Below are positions 1-13,315 of a DNA stretch of 64,000 nucleotides, in pieces. The position numbers were made by a program, and so were the translations under genes. The notes under the pieces were generated by a model that worked only from the letters and a program-made list of their open reading frames with translations, ran no database searches and had not been told where the DNA came from. Source of the DNA: Humulus lupulus (taxonomy: Eukaryota > Streptophyta > Magnoliopsida > Rosales > Cannabaceae); contig NC_084794.1 of the NCBI RefSeq assembly GCF_963169125.1, forward strand, positions 116,598,358 to 116,662,357, read 5' to 3'. The stretch's first letter is position 1. Every line of letters starts with the position of its first letter.

Positions 1-15
1 AATCTGGGTGTAACA
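1..15 (-). repeat. Terminal 15 bp of the left (3') LTR of element E
   Basis: Bases 1-15 match the outer end of the right LTR (46781-46795) at 14 of 15 positions, both ending GGTGTAACA. The next bases read on the minus strand as a purine-rich tract. The rest of this LTR lies left of the window. Confidence 0.75.
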
Positions 16-32
16 TTTTGCCACCTCAAAAG
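16..32 (-). promoter_or_regulatory. Polypurine tract of element E
   Basis: On the minus strand this reads CTTTTGAGGTGGCAAAA, directly before the LTR. It has the same shape as the tracts of F (CTTGGGGGCAAA) and C (ACTGGGGGGCAAG). This is the presumed primer for plus-strand DNA synthesis. Confidence 0.6.
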
Positions 33-246
33 TATTAGTTCGAATCCTATGAGAAGGAAACTTTTGAACTGCTCCTCTTGGAAACTGTACCATCAAATAC
101 ACTCGAGTGTGGACATGCGTCAGCTAGGCATTGACCAATCAAAGTACTTGAGTGCCTTGGAACCCTGCCCACGTTCGTTCGCCTGCCAACTTTATGGTAC
201 TATCATTTCATTGGTCCCTAACTGTCAGATCGGATATGAAATCTGG

Positions 247-296
247 CCAATGGCCCAGATTAATTCGTCTTTTTACATTCCCAGGGGTCTATAAAT
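247..296 (+). promoter_or_regulatory. Putative promoter of the antisense gene of element E
   Basis: A CCAAT box (247-251) and a TATAAAT box (290-296) lie on the plus strand, just inside E's left LTR and upstream of the plus-strand gene that starts at 24432. Discounting element A, the TATA box is about 690 bp before the ATG. Promoter function is inferred from motifs and position. F has a TATAAAT box in the equivalent place. Confidence 0.4.
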
Positions 297-299
297 TTA

Positions 300-464
300 T
301 TTCCATCATCTTCCCCATTTTACTTTTGCCTTCATGTTTTTAGAGCAAGAAAAGGAGAAAGACCAGAAGTTTCTTTGCCCAGCTCTTGCATGTTCTCCAA
401 GCCGAGAAGACAAAGCAACGTGGCCTCTTCGACTCCGTGAGATCGTCTTTGCAACCGCTCATTC
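300..464 (+). other. Probable 5' leader of the antisense gene of E, left half
   Basis: This is non-coding sequence between the TATA box and the point where A inserted. It continues at 23919-24431, where a pyrimidine-rich run ending TTTTGCTAG stands immediately before the ATG and could be a leader-intron acceptor. The small ORFs here are not supported. Confidence 0.35.
460..464. repeat. Left target site duplication of element A (CATTC)
   Basis: It pairs with CTTTC at 23914-23918, a match of 4 in 5. One substitution since insertion is the simplest explanation. Confidence 0.65.
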
Positions 465-2639
465 TGTAACGCCTGAATTTGTTAATAGGGCTTAGGGCCT
501 TGTTTAGTGTGCCTGGAGGGCAATAAATGAATTATTATGTTAATATATGAATTAATGTGAATATATGATAATGATGCATGTTTAGTTGAGTTAAATGTGC
601 ATGTGGGCCCCGTCTGGTTGTTAGGGGTATATATGTGATAAATGCGATATATATATGTGATATATCTATGCAGCACGATCTGAGACATTCCTGGGGAGAG
701 GTTAGTTAGAAATTCACAGCAGGGTTGAGAATCCGACTCGGGGCGAGTCGAGGGGTAATTTGGGCATTAGTTATTATATGGGGTTATCGGGTTATGAAAA
801 TAAATATTTGGAGATATATTCGAGGATAGAATGTCTAGGAGACAATATTGGGGAAATTTACTATTTTGCCCTCGGGGACATTTTGGTACCCCGAGCCTTG
901 AGGTAACCACATAGACTAAGTTAAATAAAACAAAGGGAAGAATCATTTAGAAGCTTGTAGGAACTGACACTTATTTTCCTTCCAGCTGAAGATAGTTCTC
1001 ATCTTCCTCTCTCTTTCACTCTCTAAGACAAACTCAAGGAAAATTCTGGTGGAAGCTAGTTAAAACAAGGAATTGGGCTAGGAAATTTTAGGAGCTAAAA
1101 GCTTGAGGATTAAGGATTAAACCCAAAGACTAAACTCAGCAAAGGTAAGCTCTAACCATGGGAATTAAGGTTGAATTTATGTTGTGTTTTTAGGTTATGC
1201 ATGTGGGTAGAATTTGATTTTCTCTTGGGAGTTTAGTTGAGTTTTTGGAGCAGGTTTTGATGGGTTTTGATGCTGAAACTGGGCTAGAATATTTGTGTTG
1301 ATTATTTGGAACTGTTAGTTTGATTATAGGATGAGTTGGTCTGAAGAAAATGCAAGAAAAAGGTGAAGAATTCTGGGTTTGGAGGAGAGGGTCGCGACCC
1401 TAGGAGGGCATGCCGCGGCCCATGTGCGCGCGCGACCATGGGAGTCCGAGAAGCTTGAGGCACGCCGTGGCGCTTGGTGTGTGCGCCGCGTCCCGTGTGT
1501 ACTGCAGGGAATTGCAAGCCTCTGTTTCGAGGCTAGCTGCGACGCTTGTGGGTAGGGCTCGCCTCTTAGTGCCAGTTTGTGTTTTTAAGGGTATTTAGGT
1601 TTGGGAACTCAATGGTTATGTCTCGGGATGGATTTTATTACCCGGATTGATAGAATTCAAGGTCTCAGAGGTTAGAGCTATGGCTCAAAGTTATTTTATG
1701 GATTATTACTTTATGGATGGATATTGTTAATGTGTTGTGACTAGGGTTTCGGCGAGGCTCAAGTTAGAGGACTGTGCTCGGGACATCGGTGCTCGGAGAG
1801 CTCGGGACTCAGGTAAGAAAACCCTTGTTCCCATAGAGCTTGTATGCAGGGCTGAGCCCAATGTGTTTGAATTGCAGGGCGTAGCCCTTTGATTGTATTC
1901 TCTAGTATTTTGTACTTGTTTATTATGCTATGAGTACAATTATGTGAATGATCGACAAGAGCCAGGAACGGTGTAGGCTGAGGTCGGCAGGGGCCGGAAA
2001 TGGCAAAGGGATGGGAATGGCATTGGGCATGTTGAGTGCAAGGGGTCGGGAGCAGCGTTGAGCACATGGAGTGCGAGTTGCCAGGGCGTGTCCCTAAAGG
2101 ATACCTGAGATATCCTCACGGTGTGGACCGCGAACCCAGGGCCTGGTAAAGCGCCTGGGACGGCTAGGCCGTATGTGTTCAGCCTATTGATGGCCAGTTT
2201 ATATACTTGGTGTATGTTTTGCATATGTTATCTGTTATGGGTTTTCTTGCTGGGCTTCGGCTCATAAATGATCTGTGGTGCAGGTAAGGGCAAGGAGAAA
2301 GCCAACCAACCATGAGTGTAGTAGGCATGAAGCGGCGTGTACATGTTTGGCCAGCCTGGCTACCACAGCCAGTGGATTTTGGGAGATGTTTGTAAATAAA
2401 CCTAGATTTTGTCGTTTAGTCGACTTGGTTCAATTTATATGTTGTAATTGTTTCTAAACTGTATTTTGGGATCCCGGGTGTTAAAATTTTATGATTTTCA
2501 ATGAAATGGAATTATTTCTAGAGTTTTTCATCTATTTATGGCTTAATTAAACTATTTGACCTAAAACCTCGATTAGCGAGTTGAATGCACATTTTTTTAA
2601 ACTCACTTAGTAACAACTCTGACGAAGTAGGGCGTTACA
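465..2639 (+). repeat. 5' LTR of element A (2175 bp)
   Basis: Begins TGTAACGCC and ends GGCGTTACA. It aligns with 7525-7951 joined to 22173-23913 (about 2168 bp), with scattered substitutions. A GC-rich patch at about 1389-1440 includes the palindrome GGGTCGCGACCC. A block at about 2247-2290 is shared with the LTRs of B and D. Short ORFs inside it are not conserved as proteins. Confidence 0.9.
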
Positions 2640-2642
2640 ATT

Positions 2643-2654
2643 TGGTATCAGAGC
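2643..2654 (+). promoter_or_regulatory. Primer binding site of element A (initiator Met tRNA)
   Basis: TGGTATCAGAGC starts three bases after the LTR. It is the usual complement of the 3' end of plant initiator methionine tRNA and marks the start of minus-strand DNA synthesis. Confidence 0.9.
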
Positions 2655-2912
2655 GAGCCAAGGTTATTGGTTCTGGAGATTGACCGAACATGTACGCACA
2701 CTGTCAGTGACAAGCTCGGCTCAGGGTTGGTTGGTATGATTGACTAATATGTTTGAATGCCCTGTTTGCCTGCTTATCTTGTATAAAGCATGATGAATGA
2801 GTTAACATATGCATGATGCTAGGGCATGGCCCGTTGTGTGTTATATCCTACATGAGTTATTGCTTGGGGATGGCTAATGTGTTTGGGAGGTGGTTTTCTA
2901 GAAGTTGTTATC

Positions 2913-5900
2913 ATGCCTGATGAGCGGCGTCGTTGGTTGCAGGCATACTTGTTGAGATGCCTTGACAATCAGCTAGACTCCACGGCAGTAGGGTCGAGGA
3001 TGACAACCAGGGTTAGGACCCTTCACTTGCCCCGAAGAATTGGCAAGAGATGTTTGCCGAGATGGAAGCGAGACTGCGGCGAACAGAGGAAGAGTTGTGA
3101 TAGTTGAGGCAGCGGGCCCCACCTCAGGTTACTGGGCTGTCAGTGCAGCAGGTTGCAGCGCCAGTGCCAGTGCAGTCTGCAATGGAGAATAAGTGGGAAC
3201 CTTTGTCTGAGAGGTTCAGAAAGCAGCATCCTCCCACCTTCGAGGGTGGATTCGACCCACTGCGGGCAGAGTAGTGGATGAATATGACTTCCTCAATTCT
3301 GGATTTTATGAGAGTTCAGGGGAATGAGAGGGTAGCTTGTGCTAGCTACATGTTTAGATAGGATGCCCGCATTTGGTGGGACGTGGTGGTTCAGAGAATG
3401 GATGCATCAGTTATGACCTGGGAAGAATTCAGGAACTTGTTTAATGAGAAATATTACAGTGTGGCAGTTCGAGCTATGAAGGTTGATGAGTTTATCAACC
3501 TGACTCAGAACCGATCGACAGTGACAGAGTATGCTATAAAGTTTGACAGATTGGCGAAGTTTACGCCAGATTTAGTACCGACTGATGCGACAAGAAGGGA
3601 CAGGTTTGTGTGGGGGTTGAATGTTATGATTGCCCGTGATGTGAATATTACCTTGGATCCAGAGACTACTACTTATGGCCAGGTTGTCGATAAGGCCCTT
3701 ATGGCTGAGAGGGCCGAAGATCAGATTTGGAAGGAAAGCGCTGTTAGGCGCGATGCCAGGAGTACAGCGCCTCCTTTTGTTGGGTCCAGTCGTGGTGGTG
3801 GCTTTAGTGAGCAGAAGAGGAAGGCCCCAGATTCGTTTGTTCCTACCAGTTCAGATAGGAGGGCACGGGGTGCTTCCACTAGCCGTCAGGGTGGTAGTGA
3901 CAATTGGAGGAGTTTTCCAATGTGTCCGCGGTGCAGGCGACGACACCAGGGTGAGTGCAGGATCAGGGCCTGCTTTTTTTGTGGGAGTGCCAGTCATCTG
4001 AAGAGGGATTGCCCTCAAGTTAAGAAGGAGGCTCAAAACCAGAGCGACAATCTTGCTCCTGCCAAGGTATTCACTTTGACACAGACTGAGGCGGAGGCTA
4101 GCCCCTCAGTTGTGATAGGTCAGATCTCTAGTGCTGGTTCTTTGTATACTACATTGTTTGATTCAGGGGCTACTCATTCATTTGTATCTGCTATAGTGAT
4201 AGATCAGCTTTGTAGACCTAGTGGTGTGTATGCTAGGGGATTTCAGAGTTTCTTGCCAACAAGAGAATGGGCAGAGTCTAGGAAGTGGATTAGAGCATTG
4301 CCAGTAGAGGTAGATGGTAGGGAACTGTCTGTTGATTTGATTGAGTTAGAGATGGATGATTTTGATATGATTTTAGGAATGGATTTGTTATCAAAGTATG
4401 GGGCAATGATTGACTGCAAGCGCAGGATGGTGACTTTTGAACCAGAAGGGGAGGTACCCTTTGTGTTTATGGGGACAGTAAGTGGACCGCGAGTACCAAT
4501 GATTTTAGTATTGAAGGCTAGAGACCTGATGCGGGAAGGTTGCATAGGATTCCTAGCGAGCATTGTGGATACATCTAGCGTGGTTGCGGTTGGACCAGGT
4601 GAGACTAGATTGGTGTGTGAGTTTCCAGATTTGTTTCCAGCAGATTTGCCAGGGTTGTCGCCGCAGCGAGAGATTGACTTTATTATAGAGTTGGTACCAG
4701 GAGCAGAGCCACTATCTAGGACACCTTATAGAATGGCTCCAGCGGAGTTAAAGGAGTTGAAGATTCAGTTGCAAGAGTTACATGATTTGGGGTTTATCAG
4801 ACCGAGTTTCTTGCCATGGGGTGCTCCAGTGTTGTTCGTTAAGAAGAAGGATGGATCCCTTAGGATGTGTATTGATTACAGGGAGCTAAACAAGTTAATC
4901 ATTAAGAACAAGTATCCACTGCCTAGTATTGACGATTTATTTGATCAGCTACAGGGAAGAATAGTGTTTTCCAAGATAGATCTGCGATCAGGTTACCATC
5001 AGTTAAGGATTAAAGAGGAGGACATACCAAAGACTGCTTTCTGAACGAGGTATGGACATTATGAATTCCTGGTTATGTCCTTTGGATTAACCAATGCCCC
5101 AGCAGCCTTCATGGACATGATGAATAGGGTTTTCAAGGATTATCTGGATAAGTTTGTAATTGTGTTCATCGACGAAATCTTGGTGTATTCTCAGTCAGAG
5201 GTAGAGCATGAGCAGCATCTGCGGTTGGTGTTACAGCGGTTGAGGGAGCATAAGTTATATGCTAAGTTCAGTAAGTGTGAGTTCTGGTTGCCACAAGTTA
5301 CATTTCTGGGCCATATTGTCAGTAAGGAGGGGATTCTGGTTGACCCAAGTAAGATTGAGGCAGTCAGAGATTGTCCTAGACCGAGCAATGTTCCTGAAGT
5401 GAGAAGCTTTCTGGGTTTAGCAGGGTATTATCGGCGGTTTGTTGAGGGGTTCTCCAGAATAGCTACACCATTGACAGAACTGACAAAGAAGAAGACAAGG
5501 TATGTCTGGACGGACAGATGTGAGAACAGTTTTAAGGAGTTGAAGCGGCGACTGATCACTACCATAGTGTTAAGTTTGCCGACAGAGAATGAAAAGTTTG
5601 TGGTTTACTGTGATGCATCAAGACAGGGTTTGGGGTGCGTGCTGATGCAAGCTGGTAAGGCAATAGCCTATGCATCGAGGCAGCTAAAGGAGTATGAGCA
5701 GAGATATCCCACGCATGATTTGGAATTGGCAGCGATGGTGTTTGCACTTAAGATTTGGAGACATTATCTTTATGGTGAGAAGTGTGAGATATACACTGAC
5801 CATAAGAGCTTAAAGTATTTCTTTACTCAAAAGGACCTGAATATGCGCCAGAGGCGGTGGCTGGAGTTTGTTAAGGATTCTGATTGCGATATCCTATACC

Positions 5901-7489
5901 ATCCTGGGAAGGCTAATGTAGTTGCTAATGCATTGAGTCGAAAAGGCCTAGGACAGTTGTTTAGTTCGAGGCAGATATCTGATAAGTTAGCTGAGGAGAT
6001 GACCAAAGCAGGTATAGAGTTGGTGGTTGGTTAGTTGGCCAACATCACTCTTCAGTCTACACTCCTTGCGAGGATCAAGGAGGCACAAGGCAAAGATTCC
6101 CAGTTGAGAGGTCATAGGAGGAGTATCTTAGTCGGAGCGACTAAGGACTTTTCTATATCAGAGATGGGATTAATGAAGTACAAGGGTTGGATCTGCGTTC
6201 CAATGGATTCTGATATCCAGCGAGAGATCTTAGATGAATTGCATACCACTCCCTACTCTTTGCACCCGGGTACGATGAAGATGTACCAGGACTTGAGAGC
6301 TCTGTATTGGTGGTCGGGCATGAAGAGAGATGTGGTGGATTATGTGGCCAAGTGCTTAACTTGCTAGCAGGTTAAGGCTGAGCATCAGAGGCCAGCAAGG
6401 TTGCTACAACCTTTGGGGATCCCAGAATGGAAGTGGGAAGGTATCACTATGGATTTTGTGGTTGGTTTGCCGAAGACTATAGGACAGCATGACTCGGTGT
6501 GGGTGATTGTGGATAGGTATACCAAGTCCGCCCACTTTTTGCTTGTTAGGACAACTTATACTATGGAACAATATGTGGAGTTGTATGTGAAAGAGATTGT
6601 TCGACTCCATGGGGCTCCGAGGTCAATAGTATCCGACAGAGACCCCACCTTCACTTCCAAGTTTTGGGAGAGTCTACAGAAGGCTATGGGCACGCAATTA
6701 TGGTTTAGTACTGCTTATCATCCTCAGACGAATGGACAGTCTGAGAGGACGATTAAGATATTGGAGTATATGCTACGAGCCTGTGTGCTAGATTTTGGGG
6801 GATCGTGGAGTAAGTATCTCCCTTTGATCGAGTTCTCGTACAACAATAGTTATCAGGCGACCATCGGAGTGGCTCCGTACGAGATGCTTTATGGAAGGAA
6901 GTGTAGATCACCTATTCATTGGGATGAGGAAGGTGAGAGGAGATATCTAGGTCCAGAGATGGTTCAGAGGACCAATGAGGTGATTGAGAAGATTAGAGTG
7001 CGTATGCTCGCCTCCCAGAGTCGACAGAAAAGTTATTCAGACCTGAAACGCAGGAGCGTAGAAATTCAGGTTGGTGACCATGTGTTCCTTAGGGTTTCAC
7101 CCATGAGGGGTGTGAAATGGTTTGGTGTTCGGGGCAAGCTGAGCCTTAGGTTTGTTGGCCCCTTCGAGATTCTGGAACGAGTTGGTGAGGTAGCTTACAG
7201 ACTAGCGATGCCTCCAACTTTATTAGGGGTTCAAGATGTTTTCCATGTATCCATGCTCCAGAAGTATATGTCAGATTCGATGCATGTTCTAATTTTTGAG
7301 AATTTGGAGCTTGATCAGGATTCGTCCTATGAGGAGAAGCCATTTCAGGTTCTCAACCGGAAAGATAAAGTCTTGCGGAGCAAGACCATCGCCTTGGTGA
7401 AAGTGCTGTGGAGAAACAGCAAGGTTAAGTAGGCGACATGGGAACTTGAATTAGAGATGAGGGAGCGGTATCCCGAGCTGTTCAGGTAA
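2913..7489 (+). pseudogene. gag-pol polyprotein pseudogene of element A
   Basis: Gag, protease, RT, RNase H, integrase and a chromodomain-like end lie in one plus-strand frame from about 3050 to the terminal TAA at 7487-7489. In-frame stops interrupt it: TAG 3272, TAG 3359, TGA 5042, TAG 6032, TAG 6365 and TAG 7430 (plus stops near 3097). The extreme gag start is frameshifted. Visible motifs are a gag zinc knuckle (about 3980-4015), a protease LFDSGATHS site at about 4155, RNase H YCDAS at about 5606, and integrase MDFVVGLP, VSDRD and NGQSER. The RT catalytic motif reads FIDE (about 5167) instead of FIDD, so a metal-binding aspartate is lost. There are no frameshifts through pol, only substitutions. 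Confidence 0.88.
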
Positions 7490-7510
7490 TTTCGAGGATG
7501 AAATTTCTAT

Positions 7511-7520
7511 AAGGAGGGGA
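7511..7520 (+). promoter_or_regulatory. Polypurine tract of element A
   Basis: AAGGAGGGGA, four bases before the 3' LTR that begins at 7525. Confidence 0.7.
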
Positions 7521-7524
7521 TAGT

Positions 7525-7951
7525 TTTAACGACCCAAATTTGCAAATAGGGCTTAGGGCCTTGATTAGTGTGCCTGGAGGGAAATAAATGAATTAATGTG
7601 AATATATGATAATGATGCATGTTTAGTTGAGTTAAATGTGCATGTGGGCCCCGTCTAGATGTTAGGGGTATATATGTGATAAATGCGATATATATATGTG
7701 ATATATCTGTGCAGCACGATCCGAGACAGTCCTGGGGAGCGGTTAGCCAGACAGTCACAGCAGGGTTGAGAATCTGACTCGGGGCGAGTAGAGGCGTAAT
7801 TTGGGCATTAGTTATTATATGGGGTTATCGGGTTATGAAAATAAATATTTAGAGATATATTCGAGGATAGAATGTCTAGGAGGGAATATTGGGGAAATTT
7901 ACCATTTTGCCCTCAGGGACGTTTTGGTAACCCGAGCCTTGACGTAACCAC
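7525..7951 (+). repeat. 3' LTR of element A, first part
   Basis: Matches 5' LTR positions 465 to about 910. Its first bases have decayed (TTTAACGACC against TGTAACGCC). It is interrupted at 7951 by B. Confidence 0.88.
7947..7951. repeat. Left target site duplication of element B (ACCAC)
   Basis: Identical to 22168-22172. The bases are native to A's LTR (GTAACCACATAG in the 5' copy), so this is a clean 5-bp duplication. Confidence 0.93.
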
Positions 7952-9859
7952 TGTAATGACCCACTAATCTAGACTATTTGGACCATTAACGAAACTATAC
8001 ATAAAACTTACATTTTTGCGGAAATACCATAATTTTACTGAGTAACTTGTTAAAAATAAGAGTTTCTTACAAAATAGAATACTAAGAAGGATATGGGATC
8101 CCATTGTCTTTAAAAACAAAAACATGATTTAAATGAAAAGAATTACATAAGAAATGCGGAAAATACATATAAAACCATAAAAAGGTAAAATGAGACTACA
8201 TCCTCGAATCGAATAACGCTCGGCCCCTTGACTCCATTCACCATCGATACACATCCTCTAAGCGTCACAAATCTTACCACCTCTAAAGCTATTTTCCTGC
8301 ACATAAAACAAAAAGGAATGAGCCTAATGCCCAGCAAGGAAAATCTAACACATAGTCATACACATAAATTTCATAATAAATGTAAAGACATATCATAACA
8401 CTTAATACATACACTTATTATAATGGCCATTATTACTTGGGGTCCCATAGACTAAACAAGCTAATGCCCATGAGATTAGTGGGGTCCTACTAGCTATGTA
8501 GGCATATGCCCATAATCTTTTTGGGGTCTTGTTAGTCAAATAGGGCATAAGCCCAAGCCTAAAAACATACACATTCATAACATATTCATAACATATCATA
8601 TTTCATAACATAACACATAAGCAATACACATATAGATTCTATCCTATTTTCCTTACCAAAGTTACTGGGATATGATGGACTGAGTTGGGACTTTTGGAAC
8701 ACTCCTAAAACTATATGAGAAAGAGTGAGTCTTATGAAGAAGAAGAAATGAAAATGAATAGGAAGAATAAACCATTGAGAAATATGCTTACCGAAACTTA
8801 TGTGCTTAAGAACTTGGATTCCCTAACCAAAATAAGAATGAGGTTAGGGGACTGAGTAGAAGGCTTTGAGAAAGAAAACAACATGAAGCAAATGAAATAG
8901 AGTTTCGGGTTTACCTCAAAGACTTGCAAGACCAATCTATCCTCAACCGAAATACTAAAGAACGTTACTTCCCAAAGTGTTTGATAAGCTAAAGATGATT
9001 AAGCTTATGACTTTCCCACCCAAGTGTTTAACTCTCACACTCTCCTAGCACTTGCAGCTTCTGAACTTAGAGTAAAAGGTGAATAATGGCTGGGTACTAG
9101 GTCCTATTTATAGAGTTTGGGAATGAAAGTATCTTGATTTTACTTGAATAAAAATAATGGCTTTTTAGGTGAAAATAATTTGAATAATCATTCAGCAGAG
9201 GCTGAAGACTCATTCAAAAGATGCTGGACTTATGAAGGAGTTTGAATGGCTGAAAGGAAAAGAATTCAAAAATGTTTGAACATATGCTGGAGGAGGCGAT
9301 ATATCGCCCCCTGTAGGCGATATATCCCCTGGGCCAGTATGCCCGAGGTGACCGTGCATCGTCTCATGTTTTCCGTATCTACGTGCTGCGATATATCGCC
9401 CCCTATAGCTGCGATATATCGGCACACGCTGAATATTTAAACATGAAATTACACATTTTTAGCTAAGTTTGAATGGGGTAAAAAACCTTGACTAAGCCCT
9501 CAACGTATTCAAAGCTGCTGACTGACCTTAAAGCATTCAAATTTTACCCTTATTTAATTTAATCCTAAAAAATACTTAATCCTTAATTACCCATTCATAA
9601 CATGTGCTTAAAATCCTATTGGTTGATATCTAAACCTTATAATATAACAAATATTATCCTTAATATCAGTCATATAATCAAACCTTAGGTTATACTTAAT
9701 ATTCTTAAACTATAGGTTAAACTTAGAAAATCTATAAGTACTACTATGAGTGTCCAAATAATTCCCGGTCTGAACCAAAAATCCACAGTAACAAAGATAA
9801 TACTATACATACTATAATACTACTAAACAATTAGCTAAGTAAAGTTCTTGGACTCTACA
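7952..9859 (-). repeat. 3' LTR of element B (left copy, 1908 bp)
   Basis: On the plus strand it begins TGTAATGACCC and ends GGACTCTACA. It matches 20277-22167. On the minus strand a TATAAATAG box lies at 9112-9104, and four copies of a GATATATC-centred palindrome lie about 190-320 bp upstream of it (9295-9423). Short GGGGTCC/TTGGGGTC repeats at about 8430-8570 correspond to the tandem repeats of D's LTRs. Confidence 0.93.
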
Positions 9860-9878
9860 ATTCTCCCCTACTAAAAAG
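9860..9878 (-). promoter_or_regulatory. Polypurine tract of element B
   Basis: On the minus strand AGTAGGGGAGAA stands directly before the LTR start. The same tract precedes the middle LTR of D. Confidence 0.8.
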
Positions 9879-9895
9879 AATTTTGTCCTCGAAAT

Positions 9896-12800
9896 TTACT
9901 TACCAAATAACTCCGGATACCGGCTCTGCATGTCCTCCTCCAACTCCCACATTGCCTCGCGTTCAGAACTATTGCTCCATAGGACTTTGACTATAGGAAA
10001 GCTCTTGGACCGTAACTGCTTCATCCCTCTATCTAGGATGCTAATCGGTCGTTCCTCATAACTTAAGTCTTTCTGGAGTGCTATGGTATCGTACTTGAGG
10101 ACGTGAGATGGGTCTGACACATACTTGCGTAACATCGAGATGTGGAAGACGTTGTGACTATCGGCTAGTGTTGGCGGTAGGGCTAGTTTATAAGCTACTG
10201 GTCCCACTTTGTCCAATATCTCAAAAGGACCTATGAATCGGGGACTAAGCTTGCCTTTCTTCCCGAACCGCTTGACACCTTTCATAGGAGATATCTTCAG
10301 GAAGACTTGATCTCCAACTTGGAACTCCACATCGCGTCGCTTGGTATCCACATAGCTTTTCTGTCGGCTTTGAGCAGCAAGCATACGCTGTCTAATAAGC
10401 GTTACTGCTTCTTGAGCTTTTCTAACAGCTTTGGGCCCTAGAAGCTGTCTTTCTCCTACCTCGTCCCAGTGCAACGGTGATCGACACCTTCTTCCATATA
10501 GCCACTCATAAGGTGCCATCCCGATCGTCGACTGGTAGCTGTTGTTGTACAAGAACTCGATCAGCGGTAAGTACTTGTTCCACGATCCTCCGAAATCAAG
10601 TATACACGCGCGTAGCATATCCTCTAAGATCTGAATCGTACGCTCGGACTGCCCATCTGTCTGAGGATGGAAAGCTGTACTAAGACTTAACTTAGTACCC
10701 ATGGCTTGCTGTAAGCTTCTCCAAAATCTTGATGTAAACACCGATCCTCTATCTGACACTATCGTCTTGGGGATTCCATGCAATCGTACAATCTCTTGGA
10801 TGTAGATGTTTGCATATTGGTCTGCCGTATATGAAGTCTTAACCGGCAGGAAATGAGCTGACTTGGTTTGTCTATCTATTACTATCCAAGCGGAATCATG
10901 TTGCTTATTCGTCTTTGGTAGACCCGTCACGAAGTCCATGGCTATGTCGTCCCACTTCCATTCCGGTATGCTAAGCGGTTGCAATAATCCTGCAGGCCGC
11001 TGATGCTCCGCTTTCACTTGCTGGCATACGAGACACTTAGATATATACTCTGCTATCTCCTTCTTCATCCCTAGCCACCAATAGACTGCCTTGATGTCAT
11101 GAGTCATCTTGGTAGACCGTGGATGAACTGAGTACGGGGTGCTGTGCGCTTCTTCCAGAATCGTCTTCTTAATACTTTGATCATTTGGCACACATACCCG
11201 ATCCTTGTATCTCAATAAGCCTTGTCTAGATATGGAGAAATATGTAGTCTTGCCTTCTCTGACTGCATCCATGTGTGTTACTAGTGATTCATCATGTCTC
11301 TGGCCAATCCGTATGTCCTCTAGCAAATTCGATTGGATAGACAAGTTAGCCAGCTTGCCTACAACCACTTTGATTCCGGCACTAATAAGCTCCTGCTGAA
11401 GCGGCTTTTCTATTCCGGAGAAGGCTGCTAAGTTCCCATAGCTTTTCCTACTAAGCGCATCGGCAACTACTTTCGCCTTCCCTGGGTGGTATAGGATTTC
11501 ACAGTCATAATCCTTGACTAACTCTAACCACCTGCGCTGCCTCATATTGAGCTCCTTCTGAGTAAAGAAGTATTTTAAACTTTTGTGGTCCGTATAAATC
11601 TCGTACCGTTCTCCGTAAAGATAATGGCGCCAGATTTTTAACGCAAAGACCACCGCTGCCAACTCCATCTCGTGAGTTGGATAGCGTTGCTCATACTCCT
11701 TTAACTGATGTGAGGCATAGGCTATCACCTTGTCGTTTTTCATCAGCACGCATCCTAATCCTAGCTTTGATGCATCGCAGTAGACAACGAACTTGTCGTT
11801 GGGTGTTGGGACACTAAGTACTGGTGTTGAGCAAAGCTTATCCTTAAGCAACTGGAAGCTTTCCTCACACTTATCATTCCAGTTAAACTTTTGTTGCTTC
11901 CGTGTCAGGTTGGTGAGTGGAGTGGCTATCTTAGAAAAGCCCTCTACAAACTTCCTATAATAACCTGCTAGCCCTAAGAAGCTTCTTACCTCTGACGCGT
12001 TCTTTGGTCTAGGCCAATCCTTCATGGCCTCTACCTTTGATGGATCTACTGCAACTCCGTCTTTTGATATGATGTGCCCGAGGAACGCCACTTGCGAAAG
12101 CCAAAACTCACATTTTTTGAACTTGGCGTAGAGTTTATGCTCCTTCAATCGCGTCAAAATCAACCTTAAGTGTTCCTCGTGCTCTACTTCGTCCTTGGAG
12201 TAAATTAAAATGTCGTCGATGAACACAACGACGAATTTATCCAAGTAGTCTTTGAAGACCCTATTCATTAAGTCCATAAACGCGCCTGGCGCGTTAGTAA
12301 GACCAAAAGACATAACCAAGAACTCGTAATGTCCATAACGAGTCCTAAAGGCTGTCTTAGGAATATCTTCTCCCTTTACCTTGAGCTGATGATACCCGAA
12401 CCGTAAATCGATCTTAGAAAATACAGTCGCGCCTCGGAGTTGATCAAACAAATCATCAATCCGAGGTAGTGGGTATTTTTTCTTAATTGTTACTTTATTC
12501 AGCTCACGGTAGTCTATGCACATCCGCATACTCCCGTCCTTCTTCTTCACGAATAGTACCGGAGCTCCCCATGGTGAATGGCTTGGCCTAATGAAACCCA
12601 AGTCTAGGAGTTCTTGTAGCTGCATCTTTAACTCCTTGAGTTCCATAGGTGCCATCCGGTATGGTGCCTTAGAGATAGGCTCGGCGCCTGGTACTAATTC
12701 TATCGTGAAGTCTATGTCTCGATTTGGCGGCAATCCTGGCAAGTCATCGGGAAAAACTTCTGGAAATTCTTGTATAACCCGAACATCTCCAACTTTAAGT

Positions 12801-13315
12801 GATGTCTCCTTCTCCACATTCGTGATGCTAGCTAAGAACGCTTGGCATCCTTTTTCCATCATTCTCTGAGCTTTGAGAGAAGACACTAACGGGGTGCGTA
12901 GTCCTGAAGCTTGTCCCATGAAGCACAGTTTCTGGCCGTCAGGAGTCTCGAACATCACCTTCTTGCGTCTGCAGTCGATCGTTGCGCCATGTCGTGCTAG
13001 CCAATCCATGCCTAGCATGACGTCGAAGTCTTTGATTACCAGTTCTATCAGGTCTCCTTCTAGTTCCATGTCCTCAATCTTGATTGGTACGCCTCGTACA
13101 ATTTGTGATGATAGAACTACTTTGCCCGAAGGCAACTCGGTTACAAACCTAGTTCTAAATCTTTCACTAGGTTTGTCTAGTTTATCTATCATTCCTAACG
13201 AAATATACGAATGAGTGGCTCCCGAATCAAATAATACATGGCATAAATTATTGAGGATGGAAACCTGACCTGTGACCACCTTGTTGCTAGCATCCGCCTC
13301 TCCTTGGGTTAAAGC
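9896..13315 (-). CDS. Element B pol: protease, RT, RNase H, integrase, chromodomain
   Basis: Open frame of about 1139 codons ending TAA at 9896, with no internal stop. It is really the continuation of gag (17911) across the C insertion, so it has no start of its own. Numbering from the GTG codon at 13279: protease FDSGATHS at 17-24; RT about 205-380 with FIDD at 353-356; RNase H acidic residues D502, E539, D564 and D607; integrase zinc finger H712/H719/C749/C752; DDE residues D782, D843 and E879; chromodomain-like tail about 1075-1127, including [19 protein letters not shown]. All catalytic residues examined are present. Its neighbour C blocks synthesis of the full polyprotein. Confidence 0.93.
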   Translation of the reverse strand, partial: ALTQGEADASNKVVTGQVSILNNLCHVLFDSGATHSYISLGMIDKLDKPSERFRTRFVTELPSGKVVLSSQIVRGVPIKIEDMELEGDLIELVIKDFDVMLGMDWLARHGATIDCRRKKVMFETPDGQKLCFMGQASGLRTPLVSSLKAQRMMEKGCQAFLASITNVEKETSLKVGDVRVIQEFPEVFPDDLPGLPPNRDIDFTIELVPGAEPISKAPYRMAPMELKELKMQLQELLDLGFIRPSHSPWGAPVLFVKKKDGSMRMCIDYRELNKVTIKKKYPLPRIDDLFDQLRGATVFSKIDLRFGYHQLKVKGEDIPKTAFRTRYGHYEFLVMSFGLTNAPGAFMDLMNRVFKDYLDKFVVVFIDDILIYSKDEVEHEEHLRLILTRLKEHKLYAKFKKCEFWLSQVAFLGHIISKDGVAVDPSKVEAMKDWPRPKNASEVRSFLGLAGYYRKFVEGFSKIATPLTNLTRKQQKFNWNDKCEESFQLLKDKLCSTPVLSVPTPNDKFVVYCDASKLGLGCVLMKNDKVIAYASHQLKEYEQRYPTHEMELAAVVFALKIWRHYLYGERYEIYTDHKSLKYFFTQKELNMRQRRWLELVKDYDCEILYHPGKAKVVADALSRKSYGNLAAFSGIEKPLQQELISAGIKVVVGKLANLSIQSNLLEDIRIGQRHDESLVTHMDAVREGKTTYFSISRQGLLRYKDRVCVPNDQSIKKTILEEAHSTPYSVHPRSTKMTHDIKAVYWWLGMKKEIAEYISKCLVCQQVKAEHQRPAGLLQPLSIPEWKWDDIAMDFVTGLPKTNKQHDSAWIVIDRQTKSAHFLPVKTSYTADQYANIYIQEIVRLHGIPKTIVSDRGSVFTSRFWRSLQQAMGTKLSLSTAFHPQTDGQSERTIQILEDMLRACILDFGGSWNKYLPLIEFLYNNSYQSTIGMAPYEWLYGRRCRSPLHWDEVGERQLLGPKAVRKAQEAVTLIRQRMLAAQSRQKSYVDTKRRDVEFQVGDQVFLKISPMKGVKRFGKKGKLSPRFIGPFEILDKVGPVAYKLALPPTLADSHNVFHISMLRKYVSDPSHVLKYDTIALQKDLSYEERPISILDRGMKQLRSKSFPIVKVLWSNSSEREAMWELEEDMQSRYPELFGK
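13311..13315. repeat. Left target site duplication of element C (AAAGC)
   Basis: Identical to 17906-17910. Removing C and one copy restores an uninterrupted gag-pol frame in B. Confidence 0.93.

Noticed and set aside
49..343. Two overlapping small ORFs at the window start
   Set aside because: They lie in the leader/promoter region of E's antisense gene and show no conservation.
1302..2457. Small ORFs within A's 5' LTR
   Set aside because: Not kept with the same reading between the two LTR copies; no domain.
2643..2654. tRNA gene
   Set aside because: This and the similar sites in B and D2 are primer binding sites complementary to a tRNA end, not tRNA genes.
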